Shown: positions 1-6,740 of the stretch, one piece after another
How positions within the stretch are numbered: the stretch's first letter is position 1
How the letters are laid out: each line of letters begins with the position of its first letter
Assembly (NCBI GenBank): GCA_028712045.1
Contig: JAQTRA010000004.1
Span: 1-26,741, forward strand
Reading direction: 5' to 3'
Length of the DNA: 26,741 nucleotides
From: Candidatus Omnitrophota bacterium
GTDB taxonomy: Bacteria > Omnitrophota > Koll11 > Gygaellales > Profunditerraquicolaceae
Made by a program: the position numbers and the translations under genes
Notes under the pieces: model-generated
Told to the model about the DNA's origin: nothing
The model's database searches: none
What the model saw: only the letters and a program-made list of their open reading frames with translations

Positions 1-2
1 GT

Positions 3-863
3 TCTGCTTTTGTTGATCTTTTAAAGGCTCAGGAGATGTTGCGGATCACTGAAGAGATTTTTAATATCCGAAGAGGAAATCTCGAATTGATTTCTTTTCG
101 CTATGCCTCAGGCTTAGAGCATAAAGGCGCGCTTTTAACTGCGGAAGCAGATTTAGCCGGCGCAAATTATGGTATTTCTCAGGCGAAAAGAGCAGTAGAA
201 GTTGCCCGGGGAGCATTAGTTAAAGAAATGGGTCGGTCAAAATTAACTCCTATGCTGGCTAAAGGAAATTTTAAAGTTAAAGATAGCGTTTTAGATAAGC
301 CGGATTTTGAACTTTTAATTAAGAATAATGCATCTTTGCAGCAGATCATGGCTCAAAAGCGTTCAGCAGAATTCAGTTTAAAATCGGCTTATGGTAATTT
401 TTCTCCGGAGTTATCCGGCCAAGGCGGAGCAAATAAAACCGGTTCGCATTGGGCACCGCGGGGCAATCAATGGAATTTAGGCCTTACTTTATCCATGCCT
501 ATTTTTGAAGGAGGCTTAAGAACAGCGCAGGTTTCCGGGGCGCGGGCTTTGGTTAATCAGTTAGTGGAAAACGAAAGAAGCATGCGCGATGGTTTGATTT
601 TAACTTTACAGCAGAGCTGGGCAGCATTGCAGGACGGGTTAGAAAATGTTTCGGTGCAGGATAAAATGTTGATTGCGGCCCAGGAGCGTTCTAAAATTGC
701 CCAGGCGCAATACTCAATTGGGTTTGTGAGTTTTGATAACTGGACGATTATTGAAGATAATTTAGTTAAAGCTAAAAGGGCTTATCTGGATGCTCAGGCT
801 GCTGCTTTATTGCTTGAGGCCAAGTGGGTGCAGGCGAAAGGAGAGACTTTAGAATATGAATAA
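3..863 (+). CDS. TolC-type outer-membrane efflux protein, 5' truncated by window
   Basis: This is the C-terminal part of an outer-membrane efflux protein of the TolC family, which forms the trimeric exit duct of tripartite exporters. The frame is open from base 3, so the true start lies left of the window; the ATG at 36 is internal. The visible part has the alternation expected of the family: long Ala/Gln/Lys-rich helices (for example around AGANYGISQAKRAVEVARGA) and a beta-strand stretch with LGLTLSMPIFEGG, the typical outer-membrane strand followed by the return of the helical repeat. It ends YE-stop. The stop overlaps the next gene by 8 bases, and a MacA-like adaptor and MacB follow, so it is the duct of that export system. 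Family assignment is firm; the substrate cannot be told. Confidence 0.9.
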   Translation, partial: SAFVDLLKAQEMLRITEEIFNIRRGNLELISFRYASGLEHKGALLTAEADLAGANYGISQAKRAVEVARGALVKEMGRSKLTPMLAKGNFKVKDSVLDKPDFELLIKNNASLQQIMAQKRSAEFSLKSAYGNFSPELSGQGGANKTGSHWAPRGNQWNLGLTLSMPIFEGGLRTAQVSGARALVNQLVENERSMRDGLILTLQQSWAALQDGLENVSVQDKMLIAAQERSKIAQAQYSIGFVSFDNWTIIEDNLVKAKRAYLDAQAAALLLEAKWVQAKGETLEYE

Positions 864-1830
864 AAAATTAAAAATAAGTTTAGTACTGACCGGAGTTTTA
901 ATTATTGCCGTATTTATTGTTTTGAAGTTACGCCCAAAAGTAGATACCGATAATATTATCAAAGAGATTAGCCCGGCTATCGGTACGATTGAAACCGTGA
1001 TTTCCACTACCGGCTCGATTTTACCGAAGAATCGCCTGGAGATAAAGCCTCCGGTGAATGGCCGCGTAGAAAGTGTTTTAGTTAAAGAAGGGCAGAAGGT
1101 AAAAATAGGAGATACCCTGGCCTGGATGAGTTCTACGGAAAGAGCCGCGCTTTTAGATGCCGCGATGACTCAGGGTAAAGAAAAATTAGAGTATTGGCAG
1201 GAAGCTTATAAACCGATAGCCTTGTTGTCACCCATTGATGCTGAGGTAATTGTGGCAACAACTTTAGCCGGCCAAACTGTAACTACTGCTGATGCGGTGG
1301 TGGTTTTGTCCGATGAGCTGATCGCCCGCGCTCAGGTTGATGAAACTGATATCGGAAAAATAAAACTGGGCCAGAAAGCAGTGATTATCCTGGATGCTTA
1401 TCCGGATGATCGGATTAATGCGGTGGTGGAGCATATCTATTATGAATCTAAGACCGTCAACAACGTTACTATTTACGAAGTTGACCTGATCCCGGAAAGT
1501 ATCCCGGAATTTTTCCGCTCGGGAATGAATACGACCATAGATTTTATTGAAAACAGCAAAAAAGATATCTTGCTCTTGCCCGTAGAAGCTGTTTATAAAA
1601 ATAAAGAAGAAAGTTTTGTTTTAATTAAGAAAGATGGGCAGGGTGAATTTAGGCAGCAGCCGGTTAAAGTAGGAATATCTGATGATAAAAATGTAGAAGT
1701 TATTTCCGGAGTCAGTGAAAAAGATATTTTAGTGTTAAAAAATAAGAAATTTGTCCTCCCGAAGAGCGATATGGGCAGCAGCCCATTTACTCCGTTTGGC
1801 GCCAAAAAGGATGCGGCGAAGAAAAAATAG
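856..1830 (+). CDS. macA: MacA/HlyD-type periplasmic adaptor (short-hairpin form)
   Basis: This is a periplasmic membrane-fusion protein linking a MacB-type inner-membrane transporter to a TolC duct. Residues 1-25 hold a short cytoplasmic stretch and one hydrophobic anchor (ISLVLTGVLIIAVFIVLKL). A biotinyl/lipoyl-like barrel half follows (NGRVESVLVKEGQKVKIGDTL), then its second half (LLSPIDAEVIVATTLAGQTV), a beta-barrel and a membrane-proximal domain ending in a Lys-rich tail. At 324 residues it is shorter than classical MacA (about 370). Only roughly 40 residues (STERAALLDAAMTQGKEKLEYWQEAYKP) lie between the lipoyl halves, where MacA carries a long coiled-coil hairpin. The start ATG at 856 overlaps the TolC stop by 8 bases, and macB follows 8 bases later. 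The symbol denotes the family; orthology to E. coli macA is not proven. Confidence 0.85.
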   Translation: MNKKLKISLVLTGVLIIAVFIVLKLRPKVDTDNIIKEISPAIGTIETVISTTGSILPKNRLEIKPPVNGRVESVLVKEGQKVKIGDTLAWMSSTERAALLDAAMTQGKEKLEYWQEAYKPIALLSPIDAEVIVATTLAGQTVTTADAVVVLSDELIARAQVDETDIGKIKLGQKAVIILDAYPDDRINAVVEHIYYESKTVNNVTIYEVDLIPESIPEFFRSGMNTTIDFIENSKKDILLLPVEAVYKNKEESFVLIKKDGQGEFRQQPVKVGISDDKNVEVISGVSEKDILVLKNKKFVLPKSDMGSSPFTPFGAKKDAAKKK

Positions 1831-1838
1831 GTAAAACT

Positions 1839-3812
1839 ATGATTGAGTTAAAAAATATATCTAAAACCTATCAGATGGGCAAAGTTGAAGTTAAGGCCTT
1901 ATCGGATGTATCCTTAAAAATTGCCAGCGGCGAGTTTGTGGCAATTATGGGAGCTTCCGGAAGCGGTAAATCTACCATGATGCATGTTTTGGGTTTACTG
2001 GACCGGCCGGATTCCGGCTCTTATTATTTGGGGGATCAAGATATTACTCATCTTTCGGATGAAGAGCTGGCGACATTAAGAAATAGGATTATCGGTTTTG
2101 TTTTTCAGCAGTTTCATTTATTGCCGCGGATGAGCGCATTGGAAAATGCTGAACTTCCTTTGATCTACGCCGGTAAAAGGCATTTAAAAGAAAGAGCTAA
2201 ACAGGAAATTATTGAAGTAGGTTTAGGGGACCGGATGTTGCACCGGCCAAATGAAATGTCCGGAGGCCAGCAGCAGAGAGTCGCCATTGCCCGTTCGCTG
2301 GTTAATGAACCGCTAATCATATTTGCTGATGAGCCTACCGGCAATCTGGATTCAAAAAGTAAAGTCGAGATAATTAATATACTGCAAAAACTTAATCAAA
2401 AAGGTAAAACCATTGTTATTGTTACGCACGAGCAGGAAGTGGCTGCTTATTGCCGCAGAGTTATTCAGATGCGCGATGGAGTGATTATTTCCGATAAACG
2501 CACGCAGCCGGAAAAAACATTATCCGAAGTAACTGCTATAGGAAGTAATCTGGTAAATAGTATTCTGGCGAAACCGCGCAAGGCCAGCGGTGAAACTAAA
2601 TTTTTGGATTATTTGCGCCAGGCAGTATCGGCGATGCTTGGGCATAAAATGCGTTCAGTTTTATCTATCCTGGGGATATTAATCGGGGTGAGCGCGGTGA
2701 TTGCGATGTTGGCCTTGGGCAAAGGTGCCCAGGATGCGATTGAAAAGCAATTAGCATCTTTAGGATCTAATCTTTTAGTGATCCGGCCGGGTTCTTCAAG
2801 ATTACACGGGGTATCCATGCAATCAGGAACAGTAACGCGTTTTACTCTTGCGGATGTTACGGCTATCTCCAAGCTAACTGAAGTGGTTAAGAGTGCCAGC
2901 CCCTCAGTAACCGGAAGAGGCCAGATGGTTTATGGCAATAGTAATTGGAATACGCAGGTTGAAGGAGCAGGGGTTGATTATCCTTCGATCCGCGCGGCCT
3001 ACCCGGCAGTAGGAAGATTTTTTACGGAAAGTGAAATTAAGATGCGGGAGAAGGTTGTATTGCTGGGGACAACCGTAGTTAAGGAATTATTCGGGGAGGA
3101 AAATCCAATTGGCCAGACTATAAAAATAAATCTGCTTAATTTTAAAGTGATCGGTATCTTGCCGGCTAAAGGAGCGAATACTTTTCACGATCAGGATGAT
3201 GTTGCGGTTATTCCGATTACTACGGCGATGTTTCGCGTTTTTGGCAAAGAATATGTGGATACGATTTACGTGGAAGCTAAAGACCCGGAATCTATTGACG
3301 CGGCGCAAACTGCATTATCAGAGTTAATTATTAAACAGCACCGGCTTGACCCTAAAGAAGCCGAAGATTCATTTCAAATCCGTAATATGGCGGATATTAA
3401 GGAAACATTGGAAACAACCACTAAAACTATGTCTTTGTTGCTGGGCGCGATTGCGGCAATTTCGCTTTTAGTTGGCGGTATCGGAATTATGAATATTATG
3501 CTTGTTTCCGTAACTGAACGCACCCGGGAAATCGGGTTGCGTAAGGCCATCGGCGCAACCAACAAGGATATTATGGTGCAGTTTCTTATTGAAGCAGTAT
3601 TGATGTCTTTTTTGGGTGGAATTTTCGGCGTGCTTTTAGGTTGGGCGATTGCCACATTAATTACTGTTTTTGCGGGCTGGTCAGTTAAAGTTTCTTTATT
3701 TTCCGTAATTCTTTCCACTGCATTTTCGTTAGCCGTAGGAGTAGTATTCGGGCTTTGGCCGGCGAAAAAAGCCGCTGCCTTGGACCCTATCGAAGCCTTG
3801 CGTTACGAATAA
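1839..3812 (+). CDS. macB: MacB-type ABC transporter, fused ATPase and permease
   Basis: This is an inner-membrane mechanotransmission ABC transporter that drives TolC-dependent export of macrolides, peptides or lipids. The N-terminal ATPase (about residues 1-230) has Walker A GASGSGKST at 38-46, signature MSGGQQQR at 140-147, Walker B LIIFADEPTGNLD near 159-171 and an H-loop in IVTHEQEVA. The membrane part begins with a helix near 268-290 (MRSVLSILGILIGVSAVIAM). A large periplasmic MacB-PCD domain follows, then a FtsX-like block of three helices from residue 531, including the hallmark TERTREIGLRKAIGA. It ends with DPIEALRYE, typical of the family. At 657 residues the length is normal. It closes the tolC-macA-macB operon. 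Its stop codon TAA (3810-3812) is the first three bases of a palindromic repeat. Substrate unknown. Confidence 0.95.
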   Translation: MIELKNISKTYQMGKVEVKALSDVSLKIASGEFVAIMGASGSGKSTMMHVLGLLDRPDSGSYYLGDQDITHLSDEELATLRNRIIGFVFQQFHLLPRMSALENAELPLIYAGKRHLKERAKQEIIEVGLGDRMLHRPNEMSGGQQQRVAIARSLVNEPLIIFADEPTGNLDSKSKVEIINILQKLNQKGKTIVIVTHEQEVAAYCRRVIQMRDGVIISDKRTQPEKTLSEVTAIGSNLVNSILAKPRKASGETKFLDYLRQAVSAMLGHKMRSVLSILGILIGVSAVIAMLALGKGAQDAIEKQLASLGSNLLVIRPGSSRLHGVSMQSGTVTRFTLADVTAISKLTEVVKSASPSVTGRGQMVYGNSNWNTQVEGAGVDYPSIRAAYPAVGRFFTESEIKMREKVVLLGTTVVKELFGEENPIGQTIKINLLNFKVIGILPAKGANTFHDQDDVAVIPITTAMFRVFGKEYVDTIYVEAKDPESIDAAQTALSELIIKQHRLDPKEAEDSFQIRNMADIKETLETTTKTMSLLLGAIAAISLLVGGIGIMNIMLVSVTERTREIGLRKAIGATNKDIMVQFLIEAVLMSFLGGIFGVLLGWAIATLITVFAGWSVKVSLFSVILSTAFSLAVGVVFGLWPAKKAAALDPIEALRYE

Positions 3813-3899
3813 TTAGGGACAGCGACTATTTATTCACATCGTAGGGGAGGTTTAAACCTCCCCTACTAACTAAGAGAAATTAGTCGCTGTCCCTAATTA
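3810..3899. repeat. Nested palindromic REP-like element between macB and pabB
   Basis: A perfect 19-base inverted repeat forms the outer arms: 3810-3828 reads taattagggacagcgacta, and 3881-3899 is its exact reverse complement. Inside lies a separate perfect 26-base palindrome with no loop at 3841-3866, with half-site gtaggggaggttt. The element begins with macB's stop codon and ends one base before the pabB ATG is complete, so it fills the whole intergenic space. Both the outer head and the inner palindrome recur at 22839-22895. No T-run follows, so it is not a classical terminator. It most resembles REP/BIME-type repeats moved by RAYT (TnpA-REP) transposases; this is inferred from structure, and no transposase is in the window. 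Confidence 0.85.
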
Positions 3900-5024
3900 A
3901 TGACTATGAAAGTATTGACTCAGTTCGAAAAAAAATCTCTCCTTTTTAAAGACCCGGAATTTATTATCTCTTGCACTGGCCCGGCTTTATTTAAATCAAG
4001 CTTTGATGATATCGAAGCTGCGCTTGGTAAAGGTTATTATCTAGCTGGGTTTTTATCTTATGAAGCCGGGTATTATTTTGAAGAAAAATTATATCAGGAT
4101 AAGCAGTATGATTTCCCGCTTATTTATTTAGGCGCCTATAAGCTGCCTGAACAAAACAAAATTAATTTTTCTAAACCAGTTTCTGTCCATTATCCGGAAA
4201 ACCTGCGTTTAAATATTTCCAAAGAGCAATATTCTTTAAATATAGGCGCAATTCGTGATTATATTGCTAAAGGAGACGTATATCAGATTACTTATTGTAT
4301 TAAGTTGCTTTTTAAATTCTGCGGTGATGCGCTTGGTTTATATTATCAATTATTAAAAGAGCAGCCTGTGCCATACCCCGCCTATATCCAAACTGATAAA
4401 TTTCAGATTCTTTCTTTGTCTCCGGAGTTATTTATTAAGAAGAATTCTACCCATCTAGTTACTAAGCCCATGAAAGGCACCTGGCCCAGAGGTAAAGGTT
4501 TGTTCACTGATCTTTTGGCGCCATTTTGTTTAAAGTATGACCGAAAAAACCGGGCGGAAAATGTAATGATTGCTGATTTGCTAAGAAATGATTTGGGCCG
4601 GCTGGGAGTGAATATCCAAGCGCCAACTTTGTTTGAGGTCGCCAAATATAAAACTCTTTGCCAGATGACTTCTACGGTAACCGCCAAGGTTGATCAGGAT
4701 ATCTCAATTTATAAGCTTTTTTCTTCGATTTTCCCATCCGGTTCAGTTACCGGAGCGCCAAAAATCCGCGCTATGGAGATTATTAATATATTGGAGCAAG
4801 AACAGCGCAAAATTTACACGGGTGCTATTGGTTATATTACTCCTAAGAAGGATATGCTCTTTAATATTCCTATCCGTACTCTTTTAATCCAGGGCGCAGA
4901 AGGAGAGATGGGCATTGGAGGTGGTATTGTTTGGGATTCTACCGCTCAAGGTGAGTGGGATGAGGGGTTACTTAAGGCCAGGTTCTTTTCTGACCGGTCT
5001 AAAACGCCTTTTTTTACGGGATAA
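3900..5024 (+). CDS. pabB: Aminodeoxychorismate synthase component I (PabB)
   Basis: PabB converts chorismate, with ammonia from a glutaminase partner, to 4-amino-4-deoxychorismate for folate synthesis. It belongs to the chorismate-binding family; visible motifs are LSYEAGYYFEE (53-62), GDVYQITYCIKL, LSLSPELF, KGTWPRG (192-198), NVMIADLLRNDLGR, FPSGSVTGAPKIRAMEII and GGGIVWDSTAQGEWDE. The lysine of the MKGT motif (K192) is the residue that separates aminodeoxychorismate synthases from anthranilate synthase TrpE, which has Ala there. This supports PabB over TrpE. At 374 residues it is shorter than E. coli PabB (about 450) and has no fused PabA or PabC domain; neither partner gene is in the window. 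The ATG at 3900 abuts the preceding repeat and has no clear Shine-Dalgarno; the second ATG at 3906 is an alternative. Confidence 0.88.
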   Translation: MTMKVLTQFEKKSLLFKDPEFIISCTGPALFKSSFDDIEAALGKGYYLAGFLSYEAGYYFEEKLYQDKQYDFPLIYLGAYKLPEQNKINFSKPVSVHYPENLRLNISKEQYSLNIGAIRDYIAKGDVYQITYCIKLLFKFCGDALGLYYQLLKEQPVPYPAYIQTDKFQILSLSPELFIKKNSTHLVTKPMKGTWPRGKGLFTDLLAPFCLKYDRKNRAENVMIADLLRNDLGRLGVNIQAPTLFEVAKYKTLCQMTSTVTAKVDQDISIYKLFSSIFPSGSVTGAPKIRAMEIINILEQEQRKIYTGAIGYITPKKDMLFNIPIRTLLIQGAEGEMGIGGGIVWDSTAQGEWDEGLLKARFFSDRSKTPFFTG

Positions 5025-5029
5025 TATGT

Positions 5030-5057
5030 TTGACAAAGCCGGAAATTAGGGTATAAT
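5030..5057 (+). promoter_or_regulatory. Sigma70-type promoter for the zinc-protein/helicase operon
   Basis: A perfect -35 hexamer TTGACA (5030-5035) and a perfect -10 hexamer TATAAT (5052-5057) are separated by 16 bases, just after the pabB stop. Transcription would start near 5064, leaving a leader of about 75 bases before the first reading frame. The near-consensus sequence suggests strong basal initiation, so control would have to lie downstream, in the leader hairpin. Confidence 0.8.
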
Positions 5058-5079
5058 AAACTAAAGATTAGGGTAATTC

Positions 5080-5128
5080 AAGCCGTTTAGGGATAGACAG
5101 CTAACCTTTGCGGCTTTTTCGCTTTTTT
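5080..5128 (+). ncRNA. Structured leader with terminator-like hairpin (candidate attenuator)
   Basis: AAGCCG (5080-5085) pairs with CGGCTT (5111-5116) to close a 25-base apical region. That region holds the extra complementary pairs AGG/CCT or TTAG/CTAA around GGATAGACAG. The 3' arm runs directly into TTTTTCGCTTTTTT, a U-rich tract as in an intrinsic terminator, and the tract ends exactly where the Shine-Dalgarno AGGAGG begins (5129). The hairpin lies inside a short leader between a consensus promoter and an RNA-helicase operon, so it would act as an attenuator and not as an end-of-operon terminator. I cannot assign it to a known RNA family. The pairing is seen in the sequence; the control role is inferred. 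Confidence 0.55.
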
Positions 5129-5135
5129 AGGAGGT
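5129..5135 (+). promoter_or_regulatory. Strong Shine-Dalgarno that places the start at AUC 5141
   Basis: AGGAGGT at 5129-5135 is a near-perfect anti-16S match. Counting from AGGAGG, six bases (TGTAAG) separate it from ATC at 5141, which is ideal spacing. No ATG, GTG or TTG lies in frame at that distance. The TTG at 5108 is inside the hairpin 3' region, upstream of this site, and would have to be read through it. Confidence 0.7.
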
Positions 5136-5140
5136 GTAAG

Positions 5141-5290
5141 ATCAAAAAAATAAAAACTTCAAATAAAGGCAGGAAATGCCGGTATCCGCATTGCAAACAT
5201 ATCTTAAGCATCTATAATCATGAAGCTTATTGCCATGTTCATCTGGGTTTACTAGCTTATACTCACGATCCAAAATTAGTTAAAGTATGA
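5141..5290 (+). CDS. Small putative zinc-binding protein with AUC start
   Basis: This is a basic 49-residue protein of unknown function. From AUC it has a Lys/Arg-rich N-terminus, then putative zinc ligands: CRYPHC (C13 and C18), a central LSIYN, and YCHVH (C31 and H34), giving a Cys-x4-Cys-x12-Cys-x2-His spacing. A short LSxYN motif between cysteine pairs occurs in small zinc-ribbon or zinc-finger segments of DNA/RNA-binding proteins as I recall them, but I cannot name a family. The preferred start is ATC 5141, set by the strong Shine-Dalgarno. An in-frame TTG at 5108 would add 11 residues (RLFRFFRRCK-like) encoded by the hairpin and the ribosome-binding site, which is implausible. The stop TGA overlaps the helicase ATG (ATGA, 5287-5290), so the two are translationally coupled; a joint RNA-binding role is inferred. 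Confidence 0.65.
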   Translation: MKKIKTSNKGRKCRYPHCKHILSIYNHEAYCHVHLGLLAYTHDPKLVKV

Positions 5291-6582
5291 TGATGAATAA
5301 ACCGATAATTACAAATAATTTTGAACAAGCTTCCGGGGGTTTTTATGGCCTGGGTATTGCGCCCAAGATTTTAGATATCCTGGAGGGTATGAAATTTAAA
5401 GTTCCTACGCCGATTCAGTTAAAAGCTATCCCTTTAGCGATTGAAGGAAAAGATATTGTCGGGATTGCTCAGACTGGAACCGGTAAAACACATTCTTTTG
5501 CTATCCCGATGGTCCAGCGGCTGGTGCAGAAAAAAGGCATAGGTTTAGTGCTGGCGCCAACCAGGGAGTTAGCTCTGCAAATTGAAGAGGCTTGCCGGGG
5601 TATTGCCAATGCTTTTGGTATGAAAACTGCCTGCCTTATTGGTGGCGCGCCGATGCCGCCTCAGGTGCAGGCTTTGCGCCGGGATCCGCGGATAGTTATT
5701 GCTACTCCTGGCCGGTTGATCGACCATATGTCACAATGGAATTTTATTCCGGATAGCGTGGTGATGTTGGTGCTGGATGAAGCTGACCGGATGTTGGATA
5801 TGGGTTTTGCTCCGCAGATAGAAAAAATTTTACGTTTCCTGCCTAAAGAAAGGCAAACTATGCTTTTTTCGGCAACTATGCCGAAAGAAATTATGAATAT
5901 CGCCACTAAGTATATGAAGCTGCCCTTAAGCGTGGAGATCGCTCCTTCGGGAACTACGGCTGAAAAAGTGACTCAGGAGTTATTTATCGTTAAGAAAGAG
6001 ATGAAGACCCAGTTACTTAAAAAATTGCTTGTTCAATATCACGGGCCGGTGCTTTTATTTTCGCGGACTAAACATAACGCTAAGAAAATTGTTAAATCTA
6101 TCCGGGATATGGGGCATTCGGCTTCGGAGATTCATTCTAACCGCACGCTTGGCCAACGCCGGGATGCTTTAGAAGGTTTTAAATCCGGTAAATACCGGGT
6201 GTTGGTGGCAACGGACATTGCTTCCCGGGGTATTGATGTTACCGGAATTGAATTAGTGCTTAATTATGATTTACCGGAAGATGCGGAGAATTATGTGCAT
6301 CGTATCGGCCGCACAGCCCGCGCCGGAAAAAAAGGGCATGCGATTTCTTTTGCTACACCTGACCAGGGCAATGATGTGCGCGATATTGAAAAACTTATTA
6401 AAGCTACTTTGCCGGTATCAAAACACGCGGAGCTTACCTTAGATAAATTTGGTGAATCCAGCCAACATTCAAGCCATAAGCCTGGCCGGTCTTTTGGCCG
6501 TTCATCTAACCATGGGCAGTCAAGACATGGCGGCCAAGCCAAAAAACCCTACAAATACCCCAAGCCTAAGTTTTATCGTTAG
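5287..6582 (+). CDS. DEAD-box ATP-dependent RNA helicase (RhlE-like)
   Basis: This cytoplasmic helicase unwinds short RNA duplexes, typically in ribosome assembly, mRNA decay or cold adaptation. All core motifs are present: Q motif (TPIQ, 41-44), motif I AQTGTGKT (61-68), APTRELALQ, TPGRL, DEAD (164-167), SAT near 194, the ATDIASRGIDV motif V and HRIGRTARAGK starting at 338. After residue about 370 comes a low-complexity Ser/His/Gly/Arg tail ending KPYKYPKPKFYR, as in RhlE-type enzymes; there is no DbpA RNA-binding domain. Length 431 is normal for RhlE. Three consecutive ATGs (5287, 5290, 5293) are possible starts; the first overlaps the upstream stop. Its leader hairpin suggests regulation by RNA structure. 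RhlE, DeaD and CshA cannot be separated with certainty by eye. Confidence 0.93.
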   Translation: MMMNKPIITNNFEQASGGFYGLGIAPKILDILEGMKFKVPTPIQLKAIPLAIEGKDIVGIAQTGTGKTHSFAIPMVQRLVQKKGIGLVLAPTRELALQIEEACRGIANAFGMKTACLIGGAPMPPQVQALRRDPRIVIATPGRLIDHMSQWNFIPDSVVMLVLDEADRMLDMGFAPQIEKILRFLPKERQTMLFSATMPKEIMNIATKYMKLPLSVEIAPSGTTAEKVTQELFIVKKEMKTQLLKKLLVQYHGPVLLFSRTKHNAKKIVKSIRDMGHSASEIHSNRTLGQRRDALEGFKSGKYRVLVATDIASRGIDVTGIELVLNYDLPEDAENYVHRIGRTARAGKKGHAISFATPDQGNDVRDIEKLIKATLPVSKHAELTLDKFGESSQHSSHKPGRSFGRSSNHGQSRHGGQAKKPYKYPKPKFYR

Positions 6583-6677
6583 TAATTGGGGTCGGATCTA
6601 TTTATTCTAAAAGAATTGGGGTCGGATCTATTTTTCTAGTATTAAAAATTACAGAAAAATAGATCCGACCCCAATTC
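6583..6677. repeat. REP cluster: one solo copy plus an inverted pair
   Basis: The head aattggggtcggatctattt occurs at 6584-6603 and again within 6613-6635. A perfect 23-base inverted copy of the second occupies 6655-6677, leaving a 19-base loop. The first copy begins immediately after the helicase stop (TAG, then TAATTGGGG). A fourth copy lies at 15125-15144. The layout of one solo repeat and one hairpin pair is the classical BIME arrangement of REP sequences. The hairpin could protect the 3' end of the helicase mRNA, but there is no clean T-run for termination. Confidence 0.85.
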
Positions 6678-6680
6678 TTC

Positions 6681-6709
6681 TTGCTAATTTGTTGCCTTTT
6701 TATTATAAT
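6681..6709 (+). promoter_or_regulatory. Predicted promoter of the second exporter operon
   Basis: TTGCTA (6681-6686) and a perfect TATAAT (6704-6709) are separated by exactly 17 bases. The site lies just downstream of the REP hairpin and 31 bases before the TTG start of the TolC-type gene, whose Shine-Dalgarno AGGAG is at 6731-6735. It probably drives the whole run to 15126, since no other gap upstream of cbiM looks like a promoter. Confidence 0.6.
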
Positions 6710-6740
6710 AATATAAATAAATTGGTAAAAAGGAGATGCA

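Noticed and set aside
3900..5024. Anthranilate synthase TrpE
   Set aside because: The MKGT motif has Lys192, characteristic of PabB; no trp genes are nearby.
5108..5140. TTG 5108 as the start of the small zinc protein
   Set aside because: The TTG is in the hairpin region with no Shine-Dalgarno of its own, and the added residues would be encoded by the terminator stem, U-tract and ribosome-binding site.
6613..6677. Inverted repeat as an intrinsic terminator of the helicase operon
   Set aside because: The stem is strong but no continuous T-run follows, and the same unit occurs elsewhere as a repeat; REP origin fits better.
6583..6677. CRISPR-like array
   Set aside because: There are only two direct copies 30 bases apart with an inverted third, and no cas genes.
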